DNA of 64,000 nucleotides from Flaccisagitta enflata (GCA_965153355.1 OZ231126.1:44516001-44580000), one strand, 5' to 3'; positions 44,018-60,936 are shown, counted from the stretch's first letter. Notes: generated by a model not told the origin, from the sequence alone. Numbers and translations are program-made.

Positions 44018-44901
44018 CTTCCTTTCTCTATGCGTTCGGAGATTTGTTCGCTCCATATGTTCACACACATACAAGGTCCAACGTTTAGGTGTTAAAAAGC
44101 CATTACGCCATCACGCCATCGCACAGGCATCCCTGCCTTGCTGACGTCACGACGTAGTTGACGCACACCGAGCCCCAGCGCTGTTGACGATGACGACGAC
44201 GAGGACGACGATGGCGACGACAACGACAACGGAAAGGACGATAAGGAAGCAACCCAGGCGCACGTGTGCGCTGGAGGTTTTAAAAGCGTGTGGGTGGAAA
44301 AATATCAGGTGCACGCGCGCGCGAGCGAGAACGAGAAAAAGAGAAGACCGGCAGAAAAACGAAGGAAAAACGAAACAGGCAGATGCAAGTTTACGTGACA
44401 GAATGGCAGAAACAGTGATGCCGAGTATATATCAGACGAGGGAATGAATATGCAAGTCACGATGTGGTGGGTATGGTTAGGAACTTAGGATGATTATGCG
44501 ATAATGATACAGCACTATATGGGACCACGAACACCCGGCAAGGGACGAATCTTGGCTCATTTTGGTGATGATTGATTCATGCACAATTTGCACTTCTTAC
44601 CTTCAGTGCAACTTGGACAAACCTTAAATAGTCGCGGGGTGATGAGGACAGAGATCTAGTCACAGATATTGTTCCACCTATCATACAGCGCCTTGTTCAA
44701 TGTACATAAGGTATACGCGCTTGCGGGCCGACTGGTAGGCGGACGGAAATGAGGACTACAGTTGTAGTAATTCGTGGCTGCACGTGGGGAAAAAAAGAAA
44801 GATTTTGGAAGAAACTGGCAGTTTTTTCTCGCTTTAGAAACCGTTATCTTCCTTACCTACATGTTTCCCGTGAGTAGCATCCTGAATAAGCCCTACTACC
44901 A

Positions 44902-45026
44902 AAACAAGGCCCAGTGGGCCAATAAGGTGCGCCGTGTGGATCGTTGAATGAATGCGTTACCGACCAACCAACCGACCGACAGACCAACGGACAAAGCCAG
45001 TTATAGAGGTGCGTTGGCGCACCTAA
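44902..45026 (-). mobile_element. Stem-loop-tailed repeat, short variant
   Basis: AAACAAGGCCCAGTGGGCC at the left, CCAACCGACCGAC repeats, AGTTATAGAGGTGCG, and a terminal hairpin AGGTGCGTTGGCGCACCTAA. Confidence 0.75.
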
Positions 45027-45520
45027 TAAGTAAGGGGTCGTTACAGTATTTCTCCTGATGAGCGCCTCCCACTCTTTTTGAAAAGAAAAGTCTGCCACTG
45101 GTAGAGTAATTTTCCAACTCATTTGTAGCTCAGTCTTTCAAAAGTCAAAACAATGTAGAAATCTAAAATTTTTCAGAACATGAAGAAAGTTTGTTCCTTG
45201 TTAATGTGGTTTTTTCTCATCCCCTGTCCCTTTCTTTCTGATGCTCCTACTTTTCCTAAAAATAACATCTGAGGAGGCGATCATGTATGGGCAAAAATGG
45301 CAATGTTACATTCTAATTTTGTGAGCGCCCGGGGCGCTAATTAGTAGAAATACGGTAAAGAGCTGTTCACTTGAATGAAGCCAAACATTACTTTTCAAAT
45401 GTCATTTCTCAGCCCTTTGCTTTAGGTCTGTTAGTCGGTCCATAACTCAGTTGATTTACTCTTTCCATGGTCTCAAACTCAATTTGCGACAATGCTCTTG
45501 CCCAACCACCCACAATTTAT

Positions 45521-45708
45521 TTCAGTTAAATCTTACTCTGACGGATTTCAAAAGACTTAAAAATTGTATCTGTTATGGGCGGAATTCTGTGACAGCAAAT
45601 AAAGGAGATGTCAAGAAACAACAAGTCAAAGGGACTAAGGATTTGCATCCATTACAGGCGGAATTCCGTTAGTGGCGGGGCCGTTTTAGCGGTATTAAAC
45701 TATACCGT
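45521..45708. mobile_element. CAGTTGAACC-type MITE, decayed copy
   Basis: CAGTTAAATCTTACTCTGACGG at the left; GGCGGAATTCCGTTAGTGGCGG and GTATTAAACTATA at the right. The internal GGCGGAATTC words match 33825-33996. Confidence 0.5.
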
Positions 45709-46077
45709 GAAAGCTTAGAGCTTACAGGACATCCAAATCCAGACTTCAGATGATCTCAGTTCCAGGCTCCCAACTTCCCAGCTCTCAAACCTACCTCATG
45801 AGTCATGACTCTAATTACTCGAAACATTTGAAGTGGATTCCTTAAACACCCATCTATACTGTTACATCGTCATTGCCCTATAGGGGTAGAATACATTCTC
45901 GCCCCAGTTTTAATTCTTATCCTGGGTACAACTGGCCACGAGTTTTAGGCGGGTTCCCCGGTTCTCGTCCCTTTCTTCCTTCCTCCATTTTTCGTCCTTC
46001 TTTGCCTCGTTGGAGAAAGTCATGACTTTGGAGGTGAAAGGAAGACGAGAACGAGTAAAGTGAGTACGGATATTAGC

Positions 46078-46080
<3 letters not shown>

Positions 46081-46148
<68 letters not shown>

Positions 46149-46214
46149 AGAGAGAAAGAGAAAGAGAAGAAGAAGAAGAAGAAGAAAAAGAAGAAGAAGA
46201 AGAAGAAGAAGAAG
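46081..46214. repeat. (GA)n then (GAA)n
   Basis: GA run followed by AAGAGA and GAA repeats. A second GA run lies at 46767-46849 and a CA run at 46935-46966. Confidence 0.95.
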
Positions 46215-46334
46215 ATGGTGATGATGGTGAAGATGAAGAAGAGTAGGAGTAGTGGTCCTAGTATTTTGACAGTAGATATGAACCACGACCTACACCCGAT
46301 GAAAATAACATTGTAAGAAATATTTTTGTCCGAA

Positions 46335-46567
46335 TTTTTAGTCGCTGGCCAAGCGACTCTGTAAGAGGGTGTGTCCCTATGTAGGAAGAAAGGGAGGAAG
46401 GAAGGTTGGAAACGCCAAATTTTGGATAACGCGAAATCGACTGAAATACATAGTGATTTCCTAGCATTACTGCCTATGCCTAGCCACATTACAGCCCCGC
46501 CCTCCCCACACTGTCCCTGCTCACCCGCCAGCGACTACTTATTGGCCAAGTATCCAGCCTTGTTTTC
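46335..46567 (+). mobile_element. Stem-loop-tailed repeat, diverged copy
   Basis: TTTTTAGTCGCTGGCCAAGCG at the left, CGACTCTGTAAGAGG, and CCAGCGACTACTTATTGGCC with GTATCCAGCCTTGTTTT at the right. The middle differs from other copies. Confidence 0.7.
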
Positions 46568-46760
46568 CTTTCTGAAGGCACTATAATCAAAGTATGGAGT
46601 ATAAAGTGTTGCTTCATGATTTAGACATTTGTTATTTGACAGACTCTCACTGTAAGTGGATGAAGATGTTGGACCTGGATCTGCATACATCTTTGAGGTC
46701 AGCAGGGGTCAACGGGAAAAAAGGTGGTTAGAGGCCATTACGCACCTCGTTTAGAGTTCG

Positions 46761-46851
<91 letters not shown>

Positions 46852-46929
46852 AGACCAACACACAAACACAGCGCAAAACAAAACAACGCACTTCACCACC
46901 ATTCGTTAACACACACAAAAAACTTAAAC

Positions 46930-46971
<42 letters not shown>

Positions 46972-47039
46972 CCACATCCACACACCCAAGTACCCACTCA
47001 AACATTTGCTGATCATTGGCTTCATTAGTTTTTATTGGG

Positions 47040-47045
47040 TTTATT
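47040..47045 (-). promoter_or_regulatory. Candidate poly(A) signal of the CK1 gene
   Basis: AATAAA on the minus strand, about 130 bases past the stop at 47176. A second lies at 47031-47036. Confidence 0.4.
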
Positions 47046-47175
47046 ATTTTACTTCAAACAAAGGAAGAGAGTATCATTGTGCCGACAAATTGAATCTACT
47101 AGCCCATGCCCAAGCGACCAAATCCTCTTAGACAAAGATTGATCATTGTCAATTGACTTTCTCCTTCTTCTTTTG

Positions 47176-51480
<4,305 letters not shown>

Positions 51481-51774
51481 TGTTCATAGCCGCCACAGCC
51501 GCCACTGCCGCCAATGCCGCCCTCGCCGCCGCTGACTTTGCCGCCACCGTCGCTGCCGCCGCCACCACAATGACCTTCGACCATTTGTTTTTTGGTTATC
51601 CTTGATACAATTCAAAATTGACAGATTCTGAGGTCTGTCAAACAGTAAATGTTCATCAAAGCGGGAGTAATGCAAAAACGAGAGTGTCGGAAATGGTAAT
51701 CAGCGTTTTTAGATGGTTGGTAACGCATTAAAAACATCAAATCCAAGCATTTCATCAACAGAAAAGTGGTTCTA

Positions 51775-51936
51775 ACCCAGTAAAAGAAGATATATTACGT
51801 AATCCATTCATTATATCATTTATTCATTCGCAAAAGACATTCATTCATAAAAATATTCACTCATATAAAAACATTCATTCATAAAAAAACATTTATTCAA
51901 AGAGGACGCATCGTTGGTCTACTTGGCCTTGTTTCT
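51775..51936 (+). mobile_element. Stem-loop-tailed repeat, ATTC-rich variant, 3' part
   Basis: CAGTAAAAGAAG, ATTCATTCAT tetramers, then AAAGAGGACGCATCGTTGG and TTGGCCTTGTTT. Same order as the fuller copy at 53808-54074. Confidence 0.6.
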
Positions 51937-52629
51937 CTACGGATTGATCGACTGGATGAGCGCACGGACGGACACATTGAGTACTATCGAGTCGCGTGTA
52001 GTACGTACTAAAGATTTTATGGACCCACCTGCTTGTATTATAACGTGAAAAACGAGAACCAGTTCCGAACCACTGAATAATCGGATCGCGAGTTGCGCTT
52101 TTGTTCGATTGATTCGGACGAGTTTTCGCACTTCGACGAAAGAAGGCATCTGGCGTTCATCCTGGCGGAAATTCCGCCATTTTGGTTGATATCAGAGAAA
52201 AAAAAAGTGAAACTGAGAGAAAACTTAAACAAAGCGGTATGAAGTGTAACTACAGCATTTGTGTTTTCATCTCGATGGTTCGACGACATGTGTTACTGTA
52301 ATTCTTCACTGAATCGCTGTCACTCAATAACGGAGTGAAAGTGCTCTTTTGCGTGAGAAGGAAAGACAGGAAAGGGAGAGAAAAGGAACGAATAGGGATA
52401 CAAACATAAATACACGCAACGACCGACAAACTGAAGAAAGTGAGACATGGAAGGAGGGGGGGGGGGCGGTGCAGTGATGACACACAATCACAAATATGAG
52501 TTGAAAACAAATATTTAAAAAATCTCCGTTAGTTGTTACTCAAATACGCTACTTGTGACCAATTAATGATTTTTGTTCACTCCTATTCGCCCCGTTCACC
52601 AATCCCTCCTTGATCCCAGTGCTCCACCT

Positions 52630-52733
<104 letters not shown>

Positions 52734-52805
52734 TTTTTCGCTCTCCCTTCGCATTCATTTCTCTCCTGTCGTTCCTTGATGAATTTTGAATTGACCCGCG
52801 CTCAC

Positions 52806-52941
52806 GGGGACACGGACGCTGATGCTGCTGGATTTTTCTGTCGCTGCTGCTGCAGTTGCTGAAGCGTCCAGCCGCCGAATCTGAGCGGAAAGCGGCGTCT
52901 CTGGCGGCGGCCAAAGGAACTTTCTTGCGAACGGACGCCAT
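52806..52941 (-). CDS. Possible alternative first coding exon of the CK1 gene
   Basis: ATG within CAAGATGGCG, a strong start context and YY1-like motif, opens 45 codons beginning MASVRKKVPLAAARDAAF and rich in Ser, Arg and Ala. A donor GTGAGC follows in phase 1. A phase-compatible AG lies inside kinase exon 1 (exon resuming at 51446), which would give a longer Ser-rich N-terminus like that of vertebrate CK1 gamma. The pyrimidine tract there is weak. It may instead start an unrelated gene. Confidence 0.3.
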
Positions 52942-52961
52942 CTTGATTTTTTCATATTGTG

Positions 52962-52999
<38 letters not shown>

Positions 53000-53547
53000 G
53001 GCCGCGGGGTTCGAAACCGGGTAGCAATTTTGCCATTTTCCTCATCCATCAAATTCTACTTGCGGCTCTTTTCTTATTTCAGTCATTTGCAGAAAGGAAT
53101 ATTTGCGCCCCTTCTTTTTGAGAAAAGAGTATGACCAAACTCTCAACTATTTTTCTCTTCTTTTCTGATCCTTTTTTTTAGCCATTAAAACTTTGATATA
53201 CAGCACGAGAGAAAAATAAGGAGTTCCTTTTTCCTTTTGAAATCTCCGAAAATGTTCTCTTTTTTCTTTTGTGATGATCGAAGTTTTTTCCTTTATTTTC
53301 ATGTGTGTGTATGCGAGTTTTCTTTTTTTCGAGCCCACAAAATGAAGCGAATGTAACAATGGTAATTATGCATCAATGTTAACAAACGTGATTCTCGTGG
53401 CCGAAATTCCACCGTTCCGTTTATCCATTTCTTTGTGAAACTCGAAAGCCAAAGATATCGATTTCAAATTTTACAACTGAACCTTTTCCACTTGGCAAGG
53501 CGCAGCTCAGGAGGCGCGCACGAGCGGGCGGGCGGGCTAAGAAAGAA

Positions 53548-53632
<85 letters not shown>

Positions 53633-53807
53633 GAAAGGATAGAGGCAGGCAATAATGTAGCATATTTTTAGCAATCCGAGGCAATAAACCGTAAGATTGG
53701 CTTTTTTATGAGGGGAGGTAAATATTTCTTTTTCGCGCTCTGAAAAATTTTCTTCCCTCAACCTCTCACTGCTTGCTCTTCTTCCTCTCTTCTTCTTTCT
53801 TTCTTTC

Positions 53808-54074
53808 CTTTTTAGATGCGTCCTCGCATCTCTATAATAGTCTGTGTCCGTCTGTTGGTCGGTTGATTTGTCTCTCTGTCTGTAAAAAGCATCAGAATCT
53901 TGCATTTTTTCATCAGAAAATTCATACCAACTCAGTAAAAGTAGCATACATTGAATGAGTCATTCATTAAATCATTCATTCATTGATAAACAACATTCAT
54001 TCATAACAAACATTCATTCATAAAAAAACTTTCATTCAAAGAGGACGCATCGTTGGCCTACTCGGCCTTGTTTT
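53808..54074 (+). mobile_element. Stem-loop-tailed repeat, ATTC-rich variant
   Basis: TTTTTAGATGCGTCCTCGCATC hairpin, CTATAATAG, GTCTGTTGGTCGG repeats, ATTCATTCAT arrays, GAGGACGCATCG and ACTCGGCCTTGTTTT. The arms read GATGCG/CGCATC instead of the usual AGTCGCG/CGCGACT, so the stem has changed on both sides. Confidence 0.75.
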
Positions 54075-55289
54075 CCTCATGCCTCATCTCAGGTTCCCAA
54101 AATACACAGGCGCAATAGGGCATCTTCATCTCTCCTTTCCTTTCCGTCCACTTATTTTTTTCCTTTGCTTGCTAATATCTCGTGTTCCCGCCGCGCCATC
54201 TAATGTCCATCATTCTATCTAGACTCTCTCTCTATCTCTCTTTCTTTCCTATGTTCATCGTTCTGCCCAATATTTCTTTCGAGTCTCACGTTCATTGTTT
54301 GGTAGCGATGGCGTGGTATCTGATAATTAGAACTATTCGCTTCTCCTTTATTACCTCCAGGGTTGGATGCTTCGCATACAAAAAATTGGGAGTATCCCTT
54401 TGTCCCGCTTACGCAATACGGAGGAACAAAAATCATATAGATGAGCGTTTTCCTTTTTTTAAAATTCTATCATCTTCCGTTTTTGTTTTGACCTTGAAGT
54501 TACCCATAGAAATCAATGGGAATCGAAAATTCCTTTCATAGTTTTGTTACTGATAAGGCAGTTATTTGTATTGGAAAATCACAATATTTGTAAGGATAGA
54601 CTTCAATATTATAGCAATAACTATATAAGAGCTTACTTAGAAAGCTGATGAGCAATTTCATGAAAAAAAAAAGAATTAGTAGAAATCATTTCAAAGAACA
54701 TCAGCACAACAATTTATCCAACTGCATTATGCAAATTAATTCTTACAAAAAGCTCGCTAAAAAACGGAAGATGAACGATTTTGAGAAAAAGAAAAATGGT
54801 TAGAGTTCTAAAATTAACCACTCTACATAAGGTAAGCGGGACGAAGAGAAATTCACAAGTTTTGCTATGTGAAGCTTCCAATCTCCAGGGTATAATCCCT
54901 GCCGAAATTCCTGCCGTCTGAATCATATACCACCATTGCATTGACTGCTTAATTCCAGCTATGAGCCACAAACACCAACATGGAAGATCAAATCCCCGCA
55001 TTGAGAATCAAAATCATGTAATAGACAATAGTCATGGTTTGGCAGAGTCCATTTCTTCAAAAGGCAGGTTTATGATCCCGTATGGGGCCAGGGGCAAAGG
55101 ATTTACGCTTGCCTTTGGCGAAACAGTATACTAGCTTTGGTCACATATGTGAGAAAGATTTGGTTTTAGTATGATACGTATGTGGAGAAAGCTTCAGTAA
55201 TTAAGTAATGACAAGTAGAACAATAAACGTAATCTTATGAAAAATGTTTCATGCGAATTTTTGCGAATGGGCAATCGTCTCCCCCCCCA
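54075..55289. other. Gene-free stretch
   Basis: Mixed AT-rich sequence. A 95-residue minus ORF (54714-55001) shows no recognisable family or splice structure. Confidence 0.4.
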
Positions 55290-55520
55290 ACACATCAAAT
55301 GAAAATGCGCACATATCTGGAGTATGTATGCACCCGTCGACGGAAATTGCATGTAGGAAATGGAAAAAATTGGTGAGGATAGGCTAGGTTCGGATCGCAC
55401 ATTTGTGTTAGATCACACACCATCAGCCATATTCCAGTCGCTCACCCGACCTTGCCCTACTAGCTTGATCTAGTTTTTTATATAGTTTTTAGTTTTCCGA
55501 ACCTCTAAACCCTGTCCAGG

Positions 55521-55725
55521 GCGCACATTCCCCATCGATAAAGTCTTTGAAATGTGCACCCATCAACGGAAAATGCACGATAGTCACTGGAAAATGCGCA
55601 CACGTTAAAAGAAAACAGTACACGCAGCCCTAGAAAATGTGCGCTCCTCAACGGGAAGTGCGCACTCTTCAATATAGGAAACAGTGCACGCAGGCGCAGA
55701 AAATATGAACACGTCAACGAGAAAT
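55521..55725. repeat. Degenerate GAAAATGCGCAC-type tandem repeat
   Basis: Five to six diverged units of about 30-40 bp with GCGCAC, TCAACGG and GAAAATG words. An isolated relative lies at 55300-55355. Confidence 0.6.
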
Positions 55726-55970
55726 GTGAGTTGCATGGAAAGAAATCACGTGAACAAAGAAAATTTGACTTCGAATTCCCCTTTCGTCCTGGAAACAGTT
55801 CCCCGCCATGAATTATTCCTCAACTTTCATTCATCAACGTCAAATCGACGGTTTTGTGGCGAATTTGTCCATTTGTCGGTCTGTCTAACGATCGGTCAGT
55901 CTGGTTGTCGGTGCGTTGATTTTTCTTTTACCGAGATAAAACCATGCCAGTAAAGAGAAAAAAGATGATA

Positions 55971-56136
55971 TTTTTAGTCGCGGACAAGCGACTCTATAAG
56001 AGGCTTTGTCCGTCCGTCCGTCCGTTGGTCGGTCGGTTCGGTCCGTGGTGATCGAGTTGGAAAGCGTGAAAACGCGCATTTCTGCCCCTGCCCACCCGTC
56101 CGCGACTGGTATTGGCCGTGTATCCGGCCTTGTTTT
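55971..56136 (+). mobile_element. Stem-loop-tailed repeat, short intact copy (166 bp)
   Basis: TTTTTAGTCGCGGACAAGCG, CTCTATAAGAGGCTTTGTCCG, a TCCG array, GCCCCTGCCCACC, CCGCGACTGGTATTGGCC and GTGTATCCGGCCTTGTTTT. With 63310-63476 it defines the minimal unit. Confidence 0.88.
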
Positions 56137-56460
56137 GGGGTATCTTTTCATTTGAATTAGACATGAAGTTTCTGCGGCTGCAGAAAAAGTGATATGAATG
56201 ATGAGTAATGACTTATGATGATAACGATGTTGATAATGATGATGATGATTCTGATTCTGATGCTTTTGCTGATCATGACAATGTCAATGATGACGATTCA
56301 GATAATGAGTACGAGTGTTCATAATTTCGAAGTAAGTTGTGATCCTGATGGTGGTGACAATGATGGATGAAGAATTTTTTTGGAAATACAGGATGCCTAA
56401 GAAAGGCAAATGGGTTCAATCGTCATCCTGATATTCCTTTTGACCGAAAGGATGAAATAG

Positions 56461-57071
56461 TCGCAAAAGCGCTAGATGGTCAGCGGTACCCGTTGCCCCT
56501 ACATGAGTTTATGAGGGTGTGAGGTGGTGAGAGGGGCAGCGGCCCCGAAGGAGCCAATGACCTATGCTGTTTTTGTTTGAGCCTGGAGGTTGGAATTGGG
56601 GTCTTGAAGCTGGCATTTGAGCCTGGAGGCGGGGATTTGAGCCTTGTGGCTGGGATCTGAGCCCCGTGGCTGGGATTTGAACCTCGAGACTGGGGTTTGA
56701 GCCTGAAGGCTAGGATTTGTCCCTCAAGACTGGCATTTTTGCCTCAAGACTGGGATTTGAGCCTCGAGGCTGGGACTTGGGCCACAAGGCTGAAATTTGG
56801 GCCTTGAGGTTGGGATTTGGGCCTCGAGGCTGGGATTTGGGCCTCAAGGCTGGGATTTGGGCCTCAAGGCTGGGATTTGGGCCTCGAGGCTGGGATTTGG
56901 GCCTCGAGGCTGGGATTTGGGCCTCGAGGCTGGGATTTAGGCCTCAAGGCTGAAAGCGGGGGGGGGGGGGGTTACGGAAAATAAGGAGGAGGATGAGGAG
57001 GAGAAGGAGGAGAAATTTCTCCTGTGTGAAAGCATAGGTCATCGGCCCCTTCGGGGTCGCTGCCCAAAAAG
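56461..57071 (+). mobile_element. Tandem-repeat-cored element with inverted ends, copy C
   Basis: Outer TGGTCAGCGGTACCCG (about 56477), left arm GGGCAGCGGCCCCGAAGG and ATGACCTATGCT, about nineteen 20-bp units (GGGATTTGGGCCTCAAGGCT type, about 56580-56955), a G run, then TGTGAAAGCATAGGTCAT and GGGGTCGCTGCCC. The largest array of the three copies. Confidence 0.85.
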
Positions 57072-57689
57072 GAAAGAAAAATGCAACAATGCTCGCCTTG
57101 AAGAACCCGGAAGACTAGTATGACAAGACGGTGCTTCATCTTCACTCCTCTGAAATATTCAGGCGCAGGAAGAAGACAAAGAACGGAGAATTGAGATGGA
57201 GTAGAGGGAAAAGAAAGGGAAGGAAAAAGTGATATTCACCTTGGAAGTGACGTGTGTCTTGGTGTATCATTACTATCTTTGCGATATTTCATAATCATCA
57301 TCATTATTATCATTATCAACATCATCATTACACTTTTTTTATTTTATAAGAACCAAGTTTATAAGAACGTTAGGCTTCAAATCATCAAAAATTTAAGAAC
57401 ATGCTAAGAACATTCAAAGGCTTTATTTCTTCAAAAATTTAAGAACATTAAGCTTAAAATCTTAAAAATTTAAGAACATTTTTTCTCTGGGCTTTTTTCA
57501 ATCGATTGTTCTTTGTAAATCAAGAGACTCTGTTCAGCAAATCAAGTTCCACTTTATATAGTATATATCTTTCTACTTTTATTAATCTTTTTATTCAGTT
57601 ATAATGTTTAAACCTGCTGCTTTGTTATTTCATTGACATTTTTTCTCATTTTCTTATTAATAACAAACATAAAATAATTAAAAATGTTC

Positions 57690-60021
57690 CACTGTGTCAT
57701 ATGTAGGTACACCCTAAGCGAAATCCCAAAAGTTCCCAATGACCCAATTTTTCGCCATAAGCCCATTGGAATTATCCCATAGAAGCCAAAAAAAGTTATA
57801 GAGCACATTCCGTTCAGATAGACGCACGTATTGCCGTAAAATGCCGTAAAATACCGTAAAAATGGCATTTTTGCCAGTTTTTTTGGTCTAAATCCGTTGC
57901 TTTAGTCATATAATCGTCAAACAATGACGTTCTGGCACTGAGCCACCATCATGCACAAATTCAAGTCAATCCGTCATCATTCAGCATATTTTTATGCCGT
58001 AAACTGCTATCAAAATGGCATTTTTGACCATTTTTGAGGGGTTTTCTTCCTGTTGTAGATGGACAACTACTCAAGAAATTGCCAGAAAATGTGTATTTGA
58101 ACCGGACACAATACTACGGAGTTTCAAAACATTGAGTTAAGTTTGAGTCTCATTTCATTTGTAAATGTTCATAAAATGCCGTAAAAAGCTTTTATATTGG
58201 CATTTTTGACTGTTTTACAACTACTGAACCACTTTCTGTCAGAAAATGGTGAACAATGATAATCTGGCACTCAGACACCATCATGCACAAATTCAAGTCA
58301 ATCCGTCATCATTCAGAATCATTTTTACTGTAAAATTTCGTCAATATGGCAAATTAGATCATTTATTGGCCTGTTATGGCCCTGGTATGAGTGTTTGATG
58401 GTCCTCGAGTATATTTTTCCTAGTTCTGAGTGGTTTGAGTGAGATTCAAAAAAATTCCAAGAACAATGATCAATTTGAAGAAAATGCGATTTAGGCATTT
58501 TAGGCCAATTTTGGCCTGTTATGGCCCCGGTATGAATGATGAAGGGTCCAAATGAGTATACTTTTCTTAGTTCAGTGTAGAATGAATAAGACTGGCAAAA
58601 AAGTCTGAATAACAATGATCAGTTTGAAGAAAATGCTGATTTTGGCCATTTTAGGCTGTTTTTGGCCTGTTTTTGGCCTGTTATGGCCCCGGTATAAGTT
58701 TTTAAAGGTCCTAGTGAGTATACTATTCCTAGTTCTAAGTGGAATGAGTGAGATTGGCAAAAAGATTCTGAATAACAACGATCAGAATGAAGAAAATGCT
58801 GATTTTGGCCATTTTAGGCCGTTTTTGGCCTGTTTTTGGCCTGTAATGGCCCTGATGTAAGTTTTTAAAGGTCCTAATGAGTATATTTTTCCTAGTTTTA
58901 AGTGGAATGAGTGATATTGGCAAAAAAAATCTGAATAACAGCGATCAATATGAAGAAAATGATGATTTTGGCCATTATAGGCCATTTCTTGCCAAAAATG
59001 GCTCAAAATGGCCAAAAATTGACTCGAAATCTAAAAAAAATGTGCAAATTGATTGTTTTTGATGTGAACGAGTCTCTTTGAGGGGTCTGAACCCTGAAAT
59101 TTCAGATTTTCAAATTTTAACCAATATTGCCATTTTTTCATAAAAAATTAGGCCACTTTTAGGCACTTAGAACACGTCCCACTCACATTTAAACAAAAGC
59201 AAAATAATTTCGCAGGTCAAAATCCAGCTGTAAGCAACTTTTCAGCTTAATTTGAAAAATTCTGACCAGTCTATACCCATTTTTCAAATTTCTTGTTGGT
59301 AGGGTTGTTGGGCTGGTCTGCAAATTGACCGCAAAATTTGGATCCAAGACATCAAACATAATGTAAAGACATGGTCTTGTGCCAAAAATTGACATCCTCA
59401 GTCAATTTTGTTAAGAGATAATTTGATTTGTTTTTTACCAAAAATGACATTTTTCGTATGTTGCTAAAAATGGTCAAAAATGGCTGAAGGACCGCCAGGA
59501 ACCAGACAAATCAACACTAGTACCTGATTGTACACTAATAGGGGTATCAAATTCTGCAAAAAAATTTCTTGGACTTTCTGGGGCTATATGAGTTTCAGAA
59601 CTACTTATTTTACATTTTGAGACAAAAAAACCCTAAAATTTGAATTTTTTCAATTTTTGCCCCAAAATTCAAAACCTATATCCAAATTTTTTTCCTCACA
59701 TCGATAAAGGTGCTCAAGAGCTAACCAGCAAAAAAATCTGCATGTCAAAAACACAATTTTTAGAGCCACAGTGACTATTTTTTCATCCGTATCTCTTGAC
59801 AAAAAACAGTCCATTTTTCCCTCAAAAAATTCATTGATTTTCGACTTTGAGAGGGTCGTGACGTCACTGTAGCGCCAAAAAATGTCCAAAAATGTTGGTT
59901 TGGTCTTAGTTTACGTTTTTCCTCGCCCTCTAAATCAATGTTGGTGCATATTTCTCAAAATCAATTTTTGACCCCCCAAAGTTGGCCCTGTGTTCACTTT
60001 TCGTAGAGATACGGCACAGTG
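57690..60021. mobile_element. Nested transposon with CACTGTG ends and TGTTC duplication (2.3 kb)
   Basis: Starts CACTGTGTCATATGTAG and ends CTACG-like sequence then CGGCACAGTG (inverse CACTGTGCCGTATCTCTACG). TGTTC lies on both sides (57685-57689 and 60022-60026), and the empty site equals the undisturbed 21.5-kb copy. No recognisable coding sequence. Superfamily not assigned. Confidence 0.78.
58340..59020. repeat. Tandem repeat inside the nested transposon, units about 147-164 bp
   Basis: Four to five units share GAAGAAAATGCTGATTTTGG, GGCCTGTTATGGCCC, TAGTGAGTATACT and GTGGAATGAGTGAGATTGGC. Units start near 58462, 58609, 58773 and 58936. Confidence 0.85.
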
Positions 60022-60166
60022 TGTTCTTAATTGAAGGTTAAAAAGTGTGTTTAAATTAAGAACAATTTAAGAATGTTCAAGCCTTGAAACCGCTCAAAAT
60101 TTAAGAACATTGAAGGCTTGCTCAAAAAATGGCGTTCTTATAAAATAAAAAAAGTGTATCAATTCA

Positions 60167-60490
<324 letters not shown>

Positions 60491-60831
60491 TATGTCCCAA
60501 TCCGTGTTGCTGTCATTCTTCCCGCGAACGGTGGCTTTTTTCTGGTGTTAAGCAGGCGTCATATTCGATGTCCACCTTTCAACGCTCGTCGGGCCTCCGA
60601 GGACGTTTTCGTCATTTTCAGAACGTAATCATATTTTGGTCAGAATCTTGTAACGAAAAAGACGCTGAAATTATCGTTACGAAAAACCATTTTTTCGCGT
60701 TCTCACGACGAATCATTCAGGTTGGAAAGTAAGTCATGCTCGAGGTGTGGCTGATGGACCTCATCCATGACGGCACTAAAGCTCATCTTCCGTCTTCGCT
60801 TTCCCCCCGGCTCACGTCTCCCTGCCGCTGC

Positions 60832-60936
<105 letters not shown>

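Larger units (their letters stand above)
57331..60156. mobile_element. CACTTTTTT-ended element, large copy (2.8 kb) split by a second transposon
   Basis: Left CACTTTTTTTATTTTATAAG and right CTTATAAAATAAAAAAAGTG are exact inverses, flanked by TA (57329-57330 and 60157-60158). Outer parts match the 501-bp copy at 21534-22034. The difference in length is the nested insertion. No transposase ORF. Confidence 0.85.

Noticed and set aside
53003-53016. GGTTCGAAACC, like a tRNA B box
   Set aside because: No A box at the right distance and no cloverleaf could be drawn.
54714-55001. 95-residue hydrophobic minus-strand ORF
   Set aside because: Hydrophobic bias follows AT-rich composition; no signal peptide plus domain pattern.
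60596-60640. Minus-strand ATG with short MTKTSSEARRALK stretch and GT donor
   Set aside because: Only about 13 codons, no downstream exon could be linked.
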